DNA of 64,000 nt, taken from contig JAXBDG010000015.1 in assembly GCA_036320915.1 (NCBI GenBank), positions 372,001-436,000 of the forward strand, read 5' to 3'. Every line of letters starts with the position of its first letter. Position 1 is the first letter of the stretch. Shown here piece after piece: positions 43,756-56,386 of this stretch. The stretch comes from Linnemannia elongata (Eukaryota > Mortierellomycota > Mortierellomycetes > Mortierellales > Mortierellaceae). The position numbers and the translations under genes are program-made. A model generated the notes under the pieces. It searched no databases. It was not told the DNA's origin and saw nothing but the letters and a program-made list of their open reading frames with translations.

Positions 43756-46212
43756 GCAAAAACGAAAAGGCGGTTAGCCTCGGAGTACAAAGGAGTTTGA
43801 TGTTGCCTCAGGGGGGAGGCAGGAAGAGGATTGAGTGGTGTGGAAAGTGTAGTGCGTTTGTGAGAACAAAAAAGGAGGAAAGACCAAAAGAAAAACGGCC
43901 AAGGGAAGGGTTTGAATCGATTGAAACGAAATGAAATGAATGAGTAATGAAGACTGAGAAGAAGGGAAAAAAGGGACGATAACAACAACAACAAAGAGAA
44001 AGGAGAGTGAGAGCAATAACATAGGGAGAGTGAAAGAGTGACCAATATGGACATTAGGGTATGATTGGACAACAGGGTAGAGCCAATAGGATTCCATGCT
44101 CTCTCGAGGGGTGGACTATTGCGACCGTTTTAGTTCAAGACAAAGCTACTTTTGTACATGGGACACCATGTCGACAGGTGCTGAGAGCTTTTTCTCAACC
44201 AATGCGGACACGTTGGTTTTCATTCTCGGATCTGAAGCCGAGAAGAATTGCGAGAGTGTGAGGTGCAACTGAGAGTGGAAGAGACACCGAAGGGAAAAAG
44301 TAAAAACGAGACACAGGGCGGGCTTGTTTTTTTGTTTTGTTTTTTTACTTTCTCAGTTAGCGCATGATTTGGTTCTTTTTTGTTGTTCCTCTTCTCTCGG
44401 ACCACACGCAGAGAAGAAGAAGAAAGAAGAGGCCAAGGACAACAAGTAACAGTAACGACAAGGGTTGTTTTGACCCTTGTTATTTTTGTGCCCTTCTTCC
44501 TCGATCAACCATGAACCAGTAATCAAGCACACAACGATCGAAGCAGAGTCTCTGTCCTTCCCCTCTCACATAGTCTCTTTCATCTCTCCCTCCCCCTTGT
44601 TCAAACTCCTTAAACTCATGATTCAGCAAAAAGGATAATGGCCGTTTTATCATTGCCTGTGCATCGATCATCATCCCCTCACTGCCAGTCCCTCGGTATA
44701 AAAATAAGAGGAAAATAGCCGACAAAAAGGAAAAAAAGAAATTATGGAAGAAGAAAGGTGTGGTCATGATAGAGACGAGAAGAGAAGGAGAGGGGGGGGG
44801 GGCATTGTGTTCGATCTTGGATTTCTTTCTTTCTCTGTTTAAAGCCCACATGAGACTAGACCTCAAGGTCGGCCTTGCTGCTTTAGCCCACACTATTTGG
44901 AGCCTTTGTTGTTCTTTGTTCGTCTTAGTCTTGCCTCTTGCATCTTGCTTCTTGCACCATTCTCCCATGGACTAAAAGTTTTTCCCATCAGTCATGTAAA
45001 CCGCAACGACGTACTATCCAATAACATGTATCAATGGAAGCTCTGTGTGCAAGAAAGACAGAGAGAAGTAACGCCTGACTGTAATCGATTCTAGACCACT
45101 CTCACTCAACAAAACATTCACACCAAACCCAAAACTGTATTGAGGAATTGCTCTCAACCCCTCTCCCTTCCCTTCATCCTGTCCATATTCGATCGTTGCC
45201 CAATCTCTTGTACTTTGTTGTGTTATTGAATGGGAACACAAAATCTGTCCAACAGCACCCAGAGGATCCAATTCCGTTTGGTCAGAATTCAAAAAAGGAC
45301 ATCCTCCAGGGTCAGTTGGGTACCTCTCGACCTAAATTGAACTTCCTTTGTTTACTCTTCTGCATATTTTGTGTAATCATTCAACTCTGTACTCTATCGA
45401 TCGCAATTCAGTATGACGAATATGGAATATGGGAAAGTAATATTTGCCTGTCCTCACTCTGTGTTATTAATAAGGGTTAAACAGTGCAGCAATAAAGTCA
45501 TAAAGTAATAGAGAAGCTGAGAGAAAAAAAAAAAAAAGTACGCCAGCTCAGTTTTTCTTCTCGGATGCAAGATCCGGTGAGAACAAACGACACATGGAGC
45601 TTTTTCTAGTCCTCTCTTTATTGTCTGTGCTTCGGTTATCATTCCCGGGCTAAACGGGCGATCCCTCCCTTGCGCTATTGCATAGTACTTCTAGGTCGCG
45701 CGCTTGAGAGCCGTCGATCTTCATAGTTCTCTGTAGACCATCGCCGTCCTGTTTGTTGACGCGACTACATGCGCAGGAACTGCGTATCATCGATCTGGCA
45801 AGTCTTGCTCTTCCCCGATTGGAGGGTGTTTTCATCTACCCAGCTGTTGATAATAAGGTGTGGAACATATCTTTGTGACGGGGATCGATTTTCTGCAGAG
45901 GCGTACGATATGTTTGCAGACGGGGCAATATGTCGACTTTTTTTTATGTCCTGTGTACCCATGTAGAATATGAGTGGACTGATAGTTTTGCGGCGTAAGA
46001 TGGATTTCCTTACCATACATTTCTGTCTTCTTGGTGATATATTTTCCCAGATGGGATGAGATTAGCAATAAAACGTAGTCAGAGCCAGTGGAATAACAAT
46101 AGGGAAGCAGGAGCAATTAAAAAACGAAGGAAATCGTAGATGTTAACTAGATGTGTTGGTAAGAAGACATGCAATCATAGTTAGTACTAGAAAATGAAGC
46201 ATACGAACAAAC

Positions 46213-46238
46213 AAAAAAAAAAAAAAAAAAAAAAAAAA
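46213..46238. repeat. A26 homopolymer
   Basis: A run in the spacer downstream of OPT copy 2. Confidence 0.88.
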
Positions 46239-46743
46239 GTGATCTGCATCTCAACAGAAAATGAAATGAAGTGAGGGATATGTAAGAGGTGAGATATGAA
46301 ATGAGAGGAGCGAATGGAATAGAAGCGATCGTAGGAAAGAGAATGGGAGGCAGGTACGACACTCTTGACGGACTGAGTCCCTGAGGCGGTCAGAAAAAGA
46401 ACAAAACAATAAATTAAAAAGAAGGGAGGCTGTTCAGTGATCAAATTGACCCAAAGGCCAAATGGCTCAGTGGTCGCATCAGAGCGTGGGACAAGGAAAG
46501 TTGCTGATAAGATGGTAAGACCGATTTGTTTAATCTCGCACACATCATCACTAACCAAAAAGATAGAAGAAACGCATTCGTCGTTGTTCTTTGGAAGAGA
46601 ACGAAAGAAAAAAGATAAACACACAAAAGATAAAGCCACACATTCAAAGGCAAGAAGAAACAAGAGAGTTGTATTACTGCTCGTAAGAGCTCACAGATTT
46701 ATTAGGGGTATTGTCAATGACTAGATGGTAAAATTAATCACCC

Positions 46744-49108
46744 TTAGGCCAGAGGGGGCAAGTCAGTGCGGTAAGGGCTGTAAGCGATGGGGAAGACGTA
46801 CTTGGGAATATCCTCGAGCTCGGGATCAGCCCAAGGATCGTCCATGCCGCCTCTGGGAGCCATCAAGGGGTAAGAGTCAAGACGGCAGATATCAGCAGCG
46901 GGGTTGCCCCACCACTCAACCATACCAGCATCACGGATGGTGAAGATGAAGAAGGAGAGGAGAACCATGAAGGCGACACCAGAGTCAAAGGCAGCGGACA
47001 TGACATAGGTGAAGCGCAAGTGCCACTCGGGGTGGTAGCGACGAGCGAAGAACTGGAAGGCGAAACCGACAGCCAACCAGTTGGTGTAATGGTAAGCCTG
47101 AGCGGGGGGCATCATACCAGTGGCAGCCAACAAGACGGGGATGTGGATGAAATCCATCCAGGTGTTGGGGAAGGCCTTCTTGAGGAAGTAGAAGGGGATG
47201 GGGAGGATGAAACCGAGGATGAAGAAGTAGTTGATGGCGTTGTACATCGACGAGGGTCCGAACATGAGGTTGGGAGCAACGACACCCCAGATGACGGAGG
47301 CCGAGAAGAAGGTGTTGGCCGAGGGGCAGGTGAACTCCTTGTTGAGAGGGGTGCAGATGTCCTTCTGGGACTTCAAGAGCCAGTTGGCAGTCAACAAGTT
47401 GACGAGACCAGCAATGAAGGTACCGAGGAGCTGGGCCCAGAACATAGCCTTGGGGGGAACCTTCATGTAGTGACCGAGCTTGAGATCCGAGGTGAAGGTC
47501 ATAGCCTGAGCCATGGAGATGTAACCGAGGGTCTTGAAGGTGACGTTGGGGATGGGCTCACCGGGGAGGATGTAACCAATGACGTACTCAGTGATAATGT
47601 TAAGACCGGGCTGCTGGTTGGTCAAGGCCTGGATGAGACCAATGGGAAGAGCGAAGGTGATCGAGATGAGGATGGCCAAGAGGACAGCCCACCAGGGCAT
47701 GTAACCGTAGTACTCGCAGGTGAAGATAGAAAGGGCGGTCATTCCAACGAACAAGGCGGCGTACCACCAGTCGGGAACCTCGGGGTAAGCCTGCATGAGC
47801 TTGTGGTGAATATCCTCGGACTGGGTGCGAGACTGCTTCCACTGGGCAACCAACTTGTGGCGATGGTACAACCAGGTGTGGGTGATCATGGAGGAAAGAC
47901 CAGCGAAACCAATACCGTAGGTAAGAGCGAAGAAGGTCGAGATGCGGAGGGCACCCTGCTCGTTGTATTTGTCCATGTCGATGGTACCACCGTTCATGAC
48001 TTTCTTGACGACGTAACGGTCACCCTCGGTGGTGAAAAGTTTGGCAGTAAGAATAGGGAAACGCTTGGCCTCCCAAAGGTTGGTGTAGTAAGCAATGGGG
48101 ACCATGACCCAGGCAATGATGAAGAAACCCATGGCGATGTTGACCTGAGCCCACCAGGGGACGATCAAAGGAGAACCCAAGAAGGAAACAATGTTGTTCC
48201 AGTCGAGGGAGATGGCACCGACACCAAGACCGTTAGCGCCACCGATCTGGGAGAGAACGTGGTTCTTGGGGTTGATCCAGCAGACCCAGGCAATGGAGGA
48301 GATGACGGGGAAGAGGAAACCGGGGATCCACTGGTAAAAGAACATGGCAAGGGTGGCAACACAGAAGAACTTGAAGCGAGACCACTGGCCAGGCTGGAGG
48401 TCCTCCTCCTTGTGGAGGGTGTTGAACAAAGCGACCTGGACCAAGTTGGCGGGCCAGATCATGGCAGCGGGGTAGACAAGGTACTTGCGGAGAACACCGG
48501 CCATACCGTAACCCAACATCTGGGTGACGAGAATGAGGAGGAAGTTGGCAAGGAAACCGTAATCCTGGAAGTAGAAGACCTTCTGGATAACGGTGATATC
48601 AACAGCGTAGGCGGTACCACCAGCGCAGTTAGCAGTCAAAGCGACCAAGACGTGCTCCTTAATGTTGAAGGGGCCGGGGTTGAGGGGACCAGCGGGGAGG
48701 ACGCGAGCCAAGAACTTTCCGAGAGGGTAGGACAACAACTGGATAACCAGGGTGGAGATGGTCATGGGGTGGGTACGGAACCAGCTGAGGAGATAAATAA
48801 GGAGATTTCTTTTGTTAGAAGGGATTCTGCGAAAGGTATGAGTGGCTCAAAGGATTAGGAGAAGGAAAAAGGATGGAGACTTACAAGAACTGGTTGAAGA
48901 AGGAGAGGATGCAGGAGAAGAGGACAGCCATGAACCAGAAACGAATGGTCATGACGGGGAGAGTGGGGTCATCCTTGTTAGAGACGATGGCGGCGACCTC
49001 GGGAATGGGAGAGTTCTCCTCTTCCTCGAGGACGACGGACGAGCGCTCGACATCGAACTTCTCGTCGACGAATTCTTTTTCAGCAGCGTATTCCTGCTTG
49101 TCGGTCAT
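46744..49108 (-). CDS. Oligopeptide transporter, OPT family (copy 2)
   Basis: Exons 49108-48885 and 48784-46744 join in phase 2 (99-nt intron) to 754 residues. Nearly identical to copy 1 over most of the membrane part, with the same NPGPFNIKEHV and LGHYMKVPP motifs and the same intron position. Clear differences cluster in a few places: the loop after WEAKRFPIL, the helix around EYYGYMPWW, and the C-terminus, where this copy has about 33 extra residues (from GGMDDPWADPELEDIP to LPPLA). A loop change of this sort could alter regulation or specificity; that is inference. Tandem duplication is the plain reading. Also strongly codon-biased. Confidence 0.94.
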
Positions 49109-49191
49109 GGTAGTGAAGGTGAAGGAGGGGGGCGAATGAAGGGAGAGAGTGTCTTTCTTTGTCGAAAGAGAGGAAGGGGTGCTTGTGAGAA

Positions 49192-49212
49192 GGATGGTAC
49201 TGGGACAAGGAA
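49192..49212 (-). promoter_or_regulatory. Upstream block shared by both OPT genes (copy 2)
   Basis: Identical 21 bp to 43702-43722, about 85 nt before the ATG. Confidence 0.6.
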
Positions 49213-49238
49213 AAAAAAGAAACCAGGAAAGTCGTCCC

Positions 49239-49245
49239 TTTTATA
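49239..49245 (-). promoter_or_regulatory. TATA box TATAAAA, OPT copy 2
   Basis: TATAAAA on the minus strand about 130 nt before the ATG, matching copy 1. Confidence 0.6.
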
Positions 49246-49917
49246 CACTTTTTCTTAGCCCTTTGTTCGTTGATGAGAAAAAAAGAGGACGACAAACCCT
49301 GGAAAGACAGAGCAAGCAACCACGCCTTCGAGTGGACATGGCCGTTTGAAAGGAAAAGAAGCGAGAGAAAGATCCATGATTAGGGAGTTGGCCGATGTGT
49401 CCAATGAAGAGCGGGTTGTAACTTTGTTTGCTTTGCACTGTTTTTTCTACCAGGAAAACCGTGTGTTTGTTTTGCTCTCAAGCCGCCTCATTCTTCTTTC
49501 AAAGTGGACTTTGTGTCCCATTGTCCTTGGCCTCCTTTGAGCGAAGATGTGAATAAACAAACATGTACACTTCAGCCTTCCTTTCATACTTCTCTTTCTC
49601 TTTTTTGAACTTCAATGATGAAGATGTGAAGGAGCCAGCATCACTCTTGGTTCTCTTCACGCAGCGTACATCTATTCACCTTTGGGCTATTGAAGGAGGA
49701 GTTTGAGATTAAGCATTCTGGTCGGGTCTTTTTTTTTTTTTTTTTTTGCTTTTTGCCAATACCCGGTAACATCAGAACTAGTCAGGGGTTAGGCCATAAC
49801 GGACATATTACAAGGCCGGTACAGGGCTTTACTGCACTAGGTGTCTCTCTGCCCTGTCTCTCCGTTCTTTTTTCATGTTCCATTGACCTTATTTCAGCTT
49901 AACCAACCAAATCGCAC

Positions 49918-49919
<2 letters not shown>

Positions 49920-49950
<31 letters not shown>
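49920..49950. repeat. A31 homopolymer
   Basis: Run of 31 A in the spacer upstream of OPT copy 2. Confidence 0.9.
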
Positions 49951-49952
<2 letters not shown>

Positions 49953-52649
49953 CAGAACAACTCAGAGTGCTCTCATTTCTGCAAGCCAAAAGAGTCACCA
50001 GCATATGCTGGAAGGGGTTCGTTTTCCCAATCTAGGCCCTGAACCCAATTTCTTGTGCTTGCCTTCCACTTGCCTTCATCTCATTTCCATCGATCGCCTC
50101 TATGCCCTCTGTGTCCAACAAGCACCTGTTCATCCCATTTTCGTTTGTTTGTGTTTGTGTCGCGAGTCAAAAGCGGACATGGCATAATACCTTCTGGACA
50201 GAGACGACAGAGTTTGTGTACACAAATGAAGAGAAGGCAAATGGACGTTTAATGGCGAACTGTATTCAATCTGTGTGCTTAGGTCCGGGTATTCCATCTT
50301 GACCATGGAGGAGGGGCGACCTTTTTCCTCAATGGCGCATTGCACATTACAGGGAATGGCACTGGCGTCGTTATCTTGGAAGAGTTTGTAATCTTAGCTT
50401 ATGGAGTTCTCCCTATCGGCATAAAAAGCCTTCTAAGCCTTTCCCCTATCTATGGTGTACGTTGTGTCATAGCCCCGAACTTTTGTCCGCTCCAAAGAGG
50501 TGCAGTAGGTCCACACTCTAATTCTCTGCAAAATGACAAAATGAAGGAAATCCCAGGAATCGGAGACACACACATAGGGAGAGAAGGACATTTTTGCCTT
50601 TGAGGGAGAGAGAGAGAGAGAGTAGGCAGATGACTAGGTTCGGATGGGTCCCGAGAGGATGCTAAAAATTGAGCACGAAGACAAAGAGAAGGAAGGAGAG
50701 TCCATTCGACATCACACGCATGCCTTTTCTGTTTTTGTTTATCGTGCATGGATTTCAGTTGGACTGGGTGACTTGATCGGAGTCGAGAGCGGTCTGTTGA
50801 AGTGAGGGCCTTACTTTAATTGTGTTGGGAAATGGGAGATGGGATACATGGTTGAGTACAACCACCCAGCCCACCTTCCATATTCTGTTTTTTGCGATTA
50901 TTGAATGCTCTCTTTTTTTACTTCCCTCGTTTTAAAAAGGTAGGTTTGTCCAATTGTTGTTGTTTTAGAGCCAACCACAACACAAACACACGCAACAACA
51001 ATGAGAGAGACACAAACAGACAGAGAAGAGAAAAGGAAAACACTAATTTGGTCGAATGAAATCTCGTTTAAGGGATGTTGGCTCTCACCATTGTCTCTGT
51101 GAACAACACAACAACATATTGAGCGAATCGGAGCGCTTCCAGTTGGACAGGCACACTCTTTGCCTTTGTGCTCGTATGTTCAGCCTGGGAAACAGAGTTC
51201 CCTCTTCTCTCGGACATTGAAAACTGTGTCCGGTTCTGCACTTTACTGTACTCTATACGCACTCTCTCTATCACAGAGAGAAGAAGCGATCGAGCATTGC
51301 GTGTGATTTAGTGTTATTTTTTCGCTTCAAGCTTCCGTTCCTTGCGTGTGATTTGTTGGATCTTCTTCGCCTCCTTCTCTTCCGTTGTGCGTGTGATCAC
51401 TTACATACTTTCTTCACACAAAGGCGTAACTTTTTTTTTGCTCATTACCAAGGTTTATCGTCCCTTTCTGGTCCATACACCAACCAACATCCTCCTCTTC
51501 TCTTTGTGTTTGTGGTCACCTTGACTCCATTCGCACTCACACTCGGACTCGGACTCGCACTTGCCCCTGCGCACTTTGTTCTTCCTGAGAAAAGTCTTTT
51601 TTGTTTTTTCCCCTGAGCATCCAGGAACCATTCCGATTGACAGAAACGCAATTCGGCTCCTCCTTTACTGGCTCACCCCTCCATGCCCTCGTTTTTGGTC
51701 TTTGCTGTTTGTTGTTTATCTCTTTGTACTTACGCTTAGCCCTTTTTTTTTCTTTCCATCTCTTCCATGCTTCCTGGTATGTACCCAAGGGAAGAGCAAG
51801 AAGCAAAAAGGTTCTTTGGGGAGGGGGTTCTTAGTGGTAGCGAAATACTCCCACACCGAACAAATTGTAAAGGATTCTTACCAACTCCACATCACTCTCT
51901 CGTTAGCCTTTCCTACCATGGTCCACTTACACGCCTACAGTAATTCCTGCACCTAGGTTCGACTGTGTAACGAACAACACAACAATCAAATGAATAAACA
52001 AAAGCAAACACAACATTCGTTTGTTGTAGTTTTTCCAGACGTTCACCGCTTGTTCAGCCCACTGTTCGCCATTCGCGCTAGAGGAGAGGAAAAAAGAGGA
52101 GGAGGATGGTTCTTCCACACAACCTTGTAGCCCACTTGCGGCCTAGAAAGAAAGAAGCTCTTCAAAGCTCAAGGTCAAGGTCTAGGCACCCTCACGCCTT
52201 CCACGAGACAAAGCTGATTTTTTTCCCTTGAGCTAATAGATCTTCTTTCTTCATCTTCTTTTCCTTTGCTTACGCCCTATCCCTTATCCGCCATTGTGTT
52301 CTATTCCATCCCCCTTGATGGTCATTTTGTTTCTCAGCAATCACGGCTCTCTCTTTGTTTTGCTCTTATACTCTCGTACTCTCTTTCCTCTTTTTTCTCT
52401 CTTTTCTGTCATAATATCTCTCGTTTCTTGTTCTCTTTCTGTGTGTGTGATACTCGACGAGATGGTACAACAAGTTTCATTGGCCAACGGATACCGAGGG
52501 AATGAAGGGGAAAAAATTCGCAATCTTGATATTTTTTATTATCCCTCTCATCGAAAAACAATGCTCTCCTCTACTTCTGCCTGTCTGTCTCGCCGAGCGA
52601 GGGGGATGAGGCAATGTCCTCAGCCGCCGCGGGCTGCATTAGGTTTTGT

Positions 52650-54887
52650 CTAATCAGAGGTCTCGACAAGGAGGATACCCTCTTTATCCGAGGGAAGAGC
52701 GCCGACCAACTCTGGACCATCTTTTGTCAGCTTGATTACGCATGAACTTCCCACGAAGAGAACTCCTAAATAGAAAAAAAATGAAATGAAATGAAGCGAA
52801 GTGAGAATAGGTGAATGGAAATTGGGTAAATTACGATTCACGTTGTTGATTTGCTGTTTTGCTTTGTTGTTTGTTTGTTTGTTTTTTTTGTTGCTCTTGT
52901 TGTTTTTGTTACTCTTGTAGTGTTTTGTTGCTTTTGTGTGAAGTATTCGAGGCGTGGTATCGGGACCTGGACACAAGACCACAACAACAACTACAACACA
53001 ACAATACCCTCCAATAGCAACCAATCGCACTGATGACAATGTTCACACCTACCGGATTCAGTTCCGATTCTGTTGGCTATAGCGAGATAGGTCTCCAGGA
53101 ATGGTTCTTTGCCACCTGCCTTCTCCTGCTGCTTGTAGAACGGGCTCATCCGAACCGCCCAGTAATGGATCGTCTCATACTGAAGTTCTAGCGCCTCCCT
53201 CTCGAGCTCTGCCTCGTCCAGCTCATCTTCCCAGTCTTCCTCATCCTCATCGTCTTCCTCTTCCACCTCCGCTGCTTCATTCTCACCACCACCTTCGGTC
53301 TCCGCCACGCGCGGATCATCAGCCGACTCGTCAGGATCCTTCCGCTGCTCTTTTTGATTTTCCAATTGCGCTTTGGACTTTTTTGACTTGGGCTTGGGCT
53401 CGACCTTCTCCTTCTTGGGTGCTTCCTCACCCTTGTTCCACGCCATGGAACACAAGAGCAAATTGGACTTTTGGCCGAAATGGAAAGAGGAGAATTCGAA
53501 ATCGGAGAAGGGGGTCTTGAATTGGTAGGGGTTCACGTCCATGCAGATCCCGAATCCCACCTATGGCCCACATTTCGATAGGAAAGACGCGAGAAGGGGT
53601 TTGAGAGATGTTCGAGAACATGAGAAGAGCGAGCAGGAAAGAAAACAGTCCGAGGGCAACGGTGAGGGGATTATGAACGAATGGGTTATAGACATAAAAA
53701 GGCAGGCAGAAAAAAAGCAATAAAAGCGTTCGTTAGTCTTTGATTCAACAGTTGCTTTACATCACCCCGATCATGGTTAACAGGCACCTTATCAAATAAA
53801 AATATAACGCTCTCAAAAGGTCGTTCAGAATGATTAGTGTACCTGGCCCAGCCCTTCAACGGGCATAGACTCAAAAGAAGGCCCTTCCTCGGCCCAGTTC
53901 TCATCCGTGTAATACAAAAAGTGCTTTGCGTAAGTGTTCAGAAGAACACCCTGGGGTGAGACAAAGGCGACAGAGTTATAGTACTCTTCTTTGAATGGAT
54001 CTGTCTTGTTGACGACCCTCTTTTCCGGGTATCCCACCTGAACGTGAGCATTCAAACGAATAGCTAAGCAATACGAGAGAATAATAAAAAGGCAATCAAG
54101 GAGGGTCGGTTATATTAAGGGAGAGATGATAGCTCGGGTATTATTATTGCTTGATCTCGTGCAAGTGCGTGATGTTCTTATGTAAGTTAGGTGAAGGGTT
54201 ATTATTACCTTGTGCTTTAGCCCATTGGATGCTAGGACCAGTCTCTGCATTCTCAAGGTACGGGCGGATATGGTCCTTGGAGGTGAACACGTATCCTACG
54301 AATATGATCAAGCAATGGAAAGGTTGATCAACGACCGTTAATTCTATATCAGTCTCTGCTCTCCCTTTTTGAGACAGTTCCACGTATAGAACCATGTATG
54401 TGCTGCAGCACTCATCAATGGTATGTAAAGCATCACTGTTACTAACCTGAGAACGCCATCTCTGGAAGAATAAGGACATCGACATCCTCTGGCTTGAGTC
54501 TACACGAGAACAAAAAATGACAAGAGAATGAGTGCGATAATGTCAATACTCAGTACCAACCCTACTTTCGCGGCTATGGTATGTGTGTCTCTTCGTTTTG
54601 ATAGTGTCTGCGCTTTATTGAGAAGAATGGTGACATACTTGGCGACCATTGAGGTAGCATGGTCAATGTTTCGTTGGACCTCTCCTAGGATTGGCGCGAA
54701 CTGCAGGCAAGCTAGAATGAACAAAGAGTCAAGTGGCACACAGTTTCAGTAGCCAGGCCATACAGAGGGCGTGCTCTCACAGCTGGTCGGTTTCTGGTTC
54801 GCTTGCCGACTGCTCCCCTCTCCCCTCGCGTCAGGTGTTCCTGCACTTCTGTTGATTCCTGTATTGAGGATCTTTACCAATCTTCAT
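52650..54887 (-). CDS. NTA1: Protein N-terminal asparagine/glutamine amidase
   Basis: Nitrilase-superfamily enzyme that deamidates N-terminal Asn/Gln and feeds proteins into the Arg/N-degron pathway. Seven exons join in phase to 355 residues: 54887-54878, 54711-54639, 54499-54447, 54295-54209, 54063-53843, 53560-53053 and 52765-52650. The first coding exon is only 10 nt (ATG AAG ATT G). It gives the expected start MKIACLQFAPILGEV. The catalytic triad is visible: Glu in LILPEMAFSG, Lys in YAKHFLYYTDENW, Cys in GFGICMDVNPYQF. The last part, ANRIGTESGGVLFVGSS, matches yeast Nta1. An insert of about 80 highly charged residues follows SMAWNKG and is not part of the fold. Probably cytosolic, with possible mitochondrial pools as in yeast. 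The gene is divergent from NDUFAF2. Confidence 0.9.
54878..54887 (-). other. 10-nt first coding exon of NTA1
   Basis: ATG AAG ATT G followed by the donor gtaaag. It joins to the acceptor ctag at 54712 and makes MKI-ACLQFAP. The frame upstream of exon 2 has a stop and no ATG, so a remote start is required. Confidence 0.7.
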
Positions 54888-55225
54888 TTTACTGGTCTCC
54901 TGATTCTGAATGAGTGTCCGGGGTTATTTAAAGTGTGTATGAGAGGGTCTGCGCAGAGATGCAACAGAAAGGGCGTGGGGGGATGTAAGAGACAAAGAAA
55001 AGAAGCAGCAAGCATCCATCGGTTAAATCTCTGCCAGCCCTCGACCTCTCACCTTTCTTTTCTCCCAATGTCTCTCCAGCGGAGAGTAAAGTTCGTCTTT
55101 CTCGCCTGCAGAAATCCTTCACCAGTCCCCTTAACAACGCCACTATTTCCCACACGTCCACCGAGATCCCGAGCTTGTGTCTCATTCACACTACAAACAC
55201 AAGCATACAACACACACTAAGCAGG
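54888..55225. promoter_or_regulatory. Bidirectional promoter region NTA1/NDUFAF2
   Basis: 338 bp between two divergent start codons. Contains TTATTTAAA (about 54925) but no clear TATA box. It must carry control sites for both genes. Confidence 0.55.
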
Positions 55226-56256
55226 ATGTCGAATCTTGGGTTGATGCGAAGACTCGCCATGTCATGGAAGGCTGTAGCTCCAGGAGGAGGGCGTCATTTG
55301 GCGGGGAAGGACTTTGAAGGGAACTTGTACTTTGAAAAACCGGATCCTAATGGTAACGACCTACTTGCGATCCCTCCGCGGCTAATGCAAAGCACTCACC
55401 TGTTGCATATGTTCTTGCACGACCGGAGACGGCTGAGGAGGCGCTACTATATTCTGTACAAAGATTGGTCTCTGTTTGGAGTCATATGCTGATCTTCAAG
55501 GTTACTAACGTCTTTTGCTTGGGGGTGTTCATATTTTTTCACTATGTAGGCGGACGGTACCCTCGGAGGACGGTCGAACTTGCGAACCCAGAACTCTCGG
55601 AGGCCAACTATGACGATGCCAACATTTCCGGTATGGAAAAAGAAGAAAACTTCACCACATTCTTTTGACCAGACACCGGACACTCCTCCTCTTGGCGTTG
55701 ACAATGATAGAACCCGAGTTACTTAACACTAATCAAATATTCAACCATCCGACAATAGTGCAATGGCAGGCATGGCTCAGGAATACACGCAAGGATCCCC
55801 CAACACTGACAGAGATCCAACGCGATGAGGCTCGTAAGCTGTTGACAGTTGCGCGTGCCAAGGCGCTCGATCAGGCATGGCAGGACAGGAAGGCGGAATT
55901 GGCGTTGGAACAGGCTCAAGGACGACAGGCTATCTTAGGTTTGGCTTCTTCTGCATCAAAGGCGGATAGCGCAGAGGAGACAGCGACATCAGCAGCGGGC
56001 AGTTCGGGTGAGGAAGATTCGACCAAGAGTGCGGCGAGAAAGCAGATCGAAGAGAGAGAAGCGGCACGTAAAGGTAAAATAGGGAGAAGCTTAGCTCTTG
56101 GTCATGGATATGCTCAATGGAGGTTTTCTGTGCTACGTGCTGACTTGTTCTTCATTACCATGTTACCTTATTCTAGCTGGATTCAAGCCTCAGGTGCAAC
56201 AGGGTGATTCGTTCGAACCACAGGCATGGTCTCCAGTGGCAACCCGTCGTCGCTGA
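55226..56256 (+). CDS. NDUFAF2: Complex I assembly factor NDUFAF2 (B17.2L/mimitin) homologue
   Basis: Exons 55226-55352, 55550-55630, 55759-56073 and 56177-56256 join in phase to 200 residues. Landmarks of the NDUFA12/NDUFAF2 family are present: LAGKDFEGNLYFEKPDPNG, GGRYPRRTVE and VQWQAWLRNTRKDPPTLTEI. The C-terminal tail after the W-x-A-W-L-R-x-T-R segment is longer than in structural subunit NDUFA12 and is Ala/Glu/Ser-rich, which favours the assembly factor. It acts in the mitochondrial matrix, holding the N-module docking site late in complex I assembly. The N-terminus (MSNLGLMRRLAMSWKAV) could act as a targeting helix. The next gene on the same strand, 130 bp on, is another assembly factor. 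Confidence 0.87.
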
Positions 56257-56386
56257 GGGCAAAAAAAGTGTCGAGAAAACCAATGTAATAAATGTCACGT
56301 GCAACATCATCTAAGCCCTGGTGCACTTTTATGCCCTAATCGTTCCTTGATCAGTTTTCAGTCCCTCTCAAGAACACTTAACGACA

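Larger units (their letters stand above)
43627..46743. other. Intergenic 3.1 kb between the two OPT genes
   Basis: Promoter of OPT copy 1, then mixed A/T-rich sequence with an A26 run (46213-46238). All open frames are short and unlike proteins. No gene or mobile element recognised. Confidence 0.5.
49109..52649. other. Gene-free 3.5 kb between OPT copy 2 and NTA1
   Basis: OPT promoter, T and A runs (A31 at 49920-49950), a GA repeat near 50608-50622 and C/T-rich stretches. No exon with recognisable protein similarity on either strand. Confidence 0.5.

Noticed and set aside
46455..46490. tRNA-like A box (TGGCTCAGTGG) with a GCTC/GAGC arm
   Set aside because: No B box (GGTTCGA-type), no acceptor or anticodon stem follows within 100 nt on either strand.
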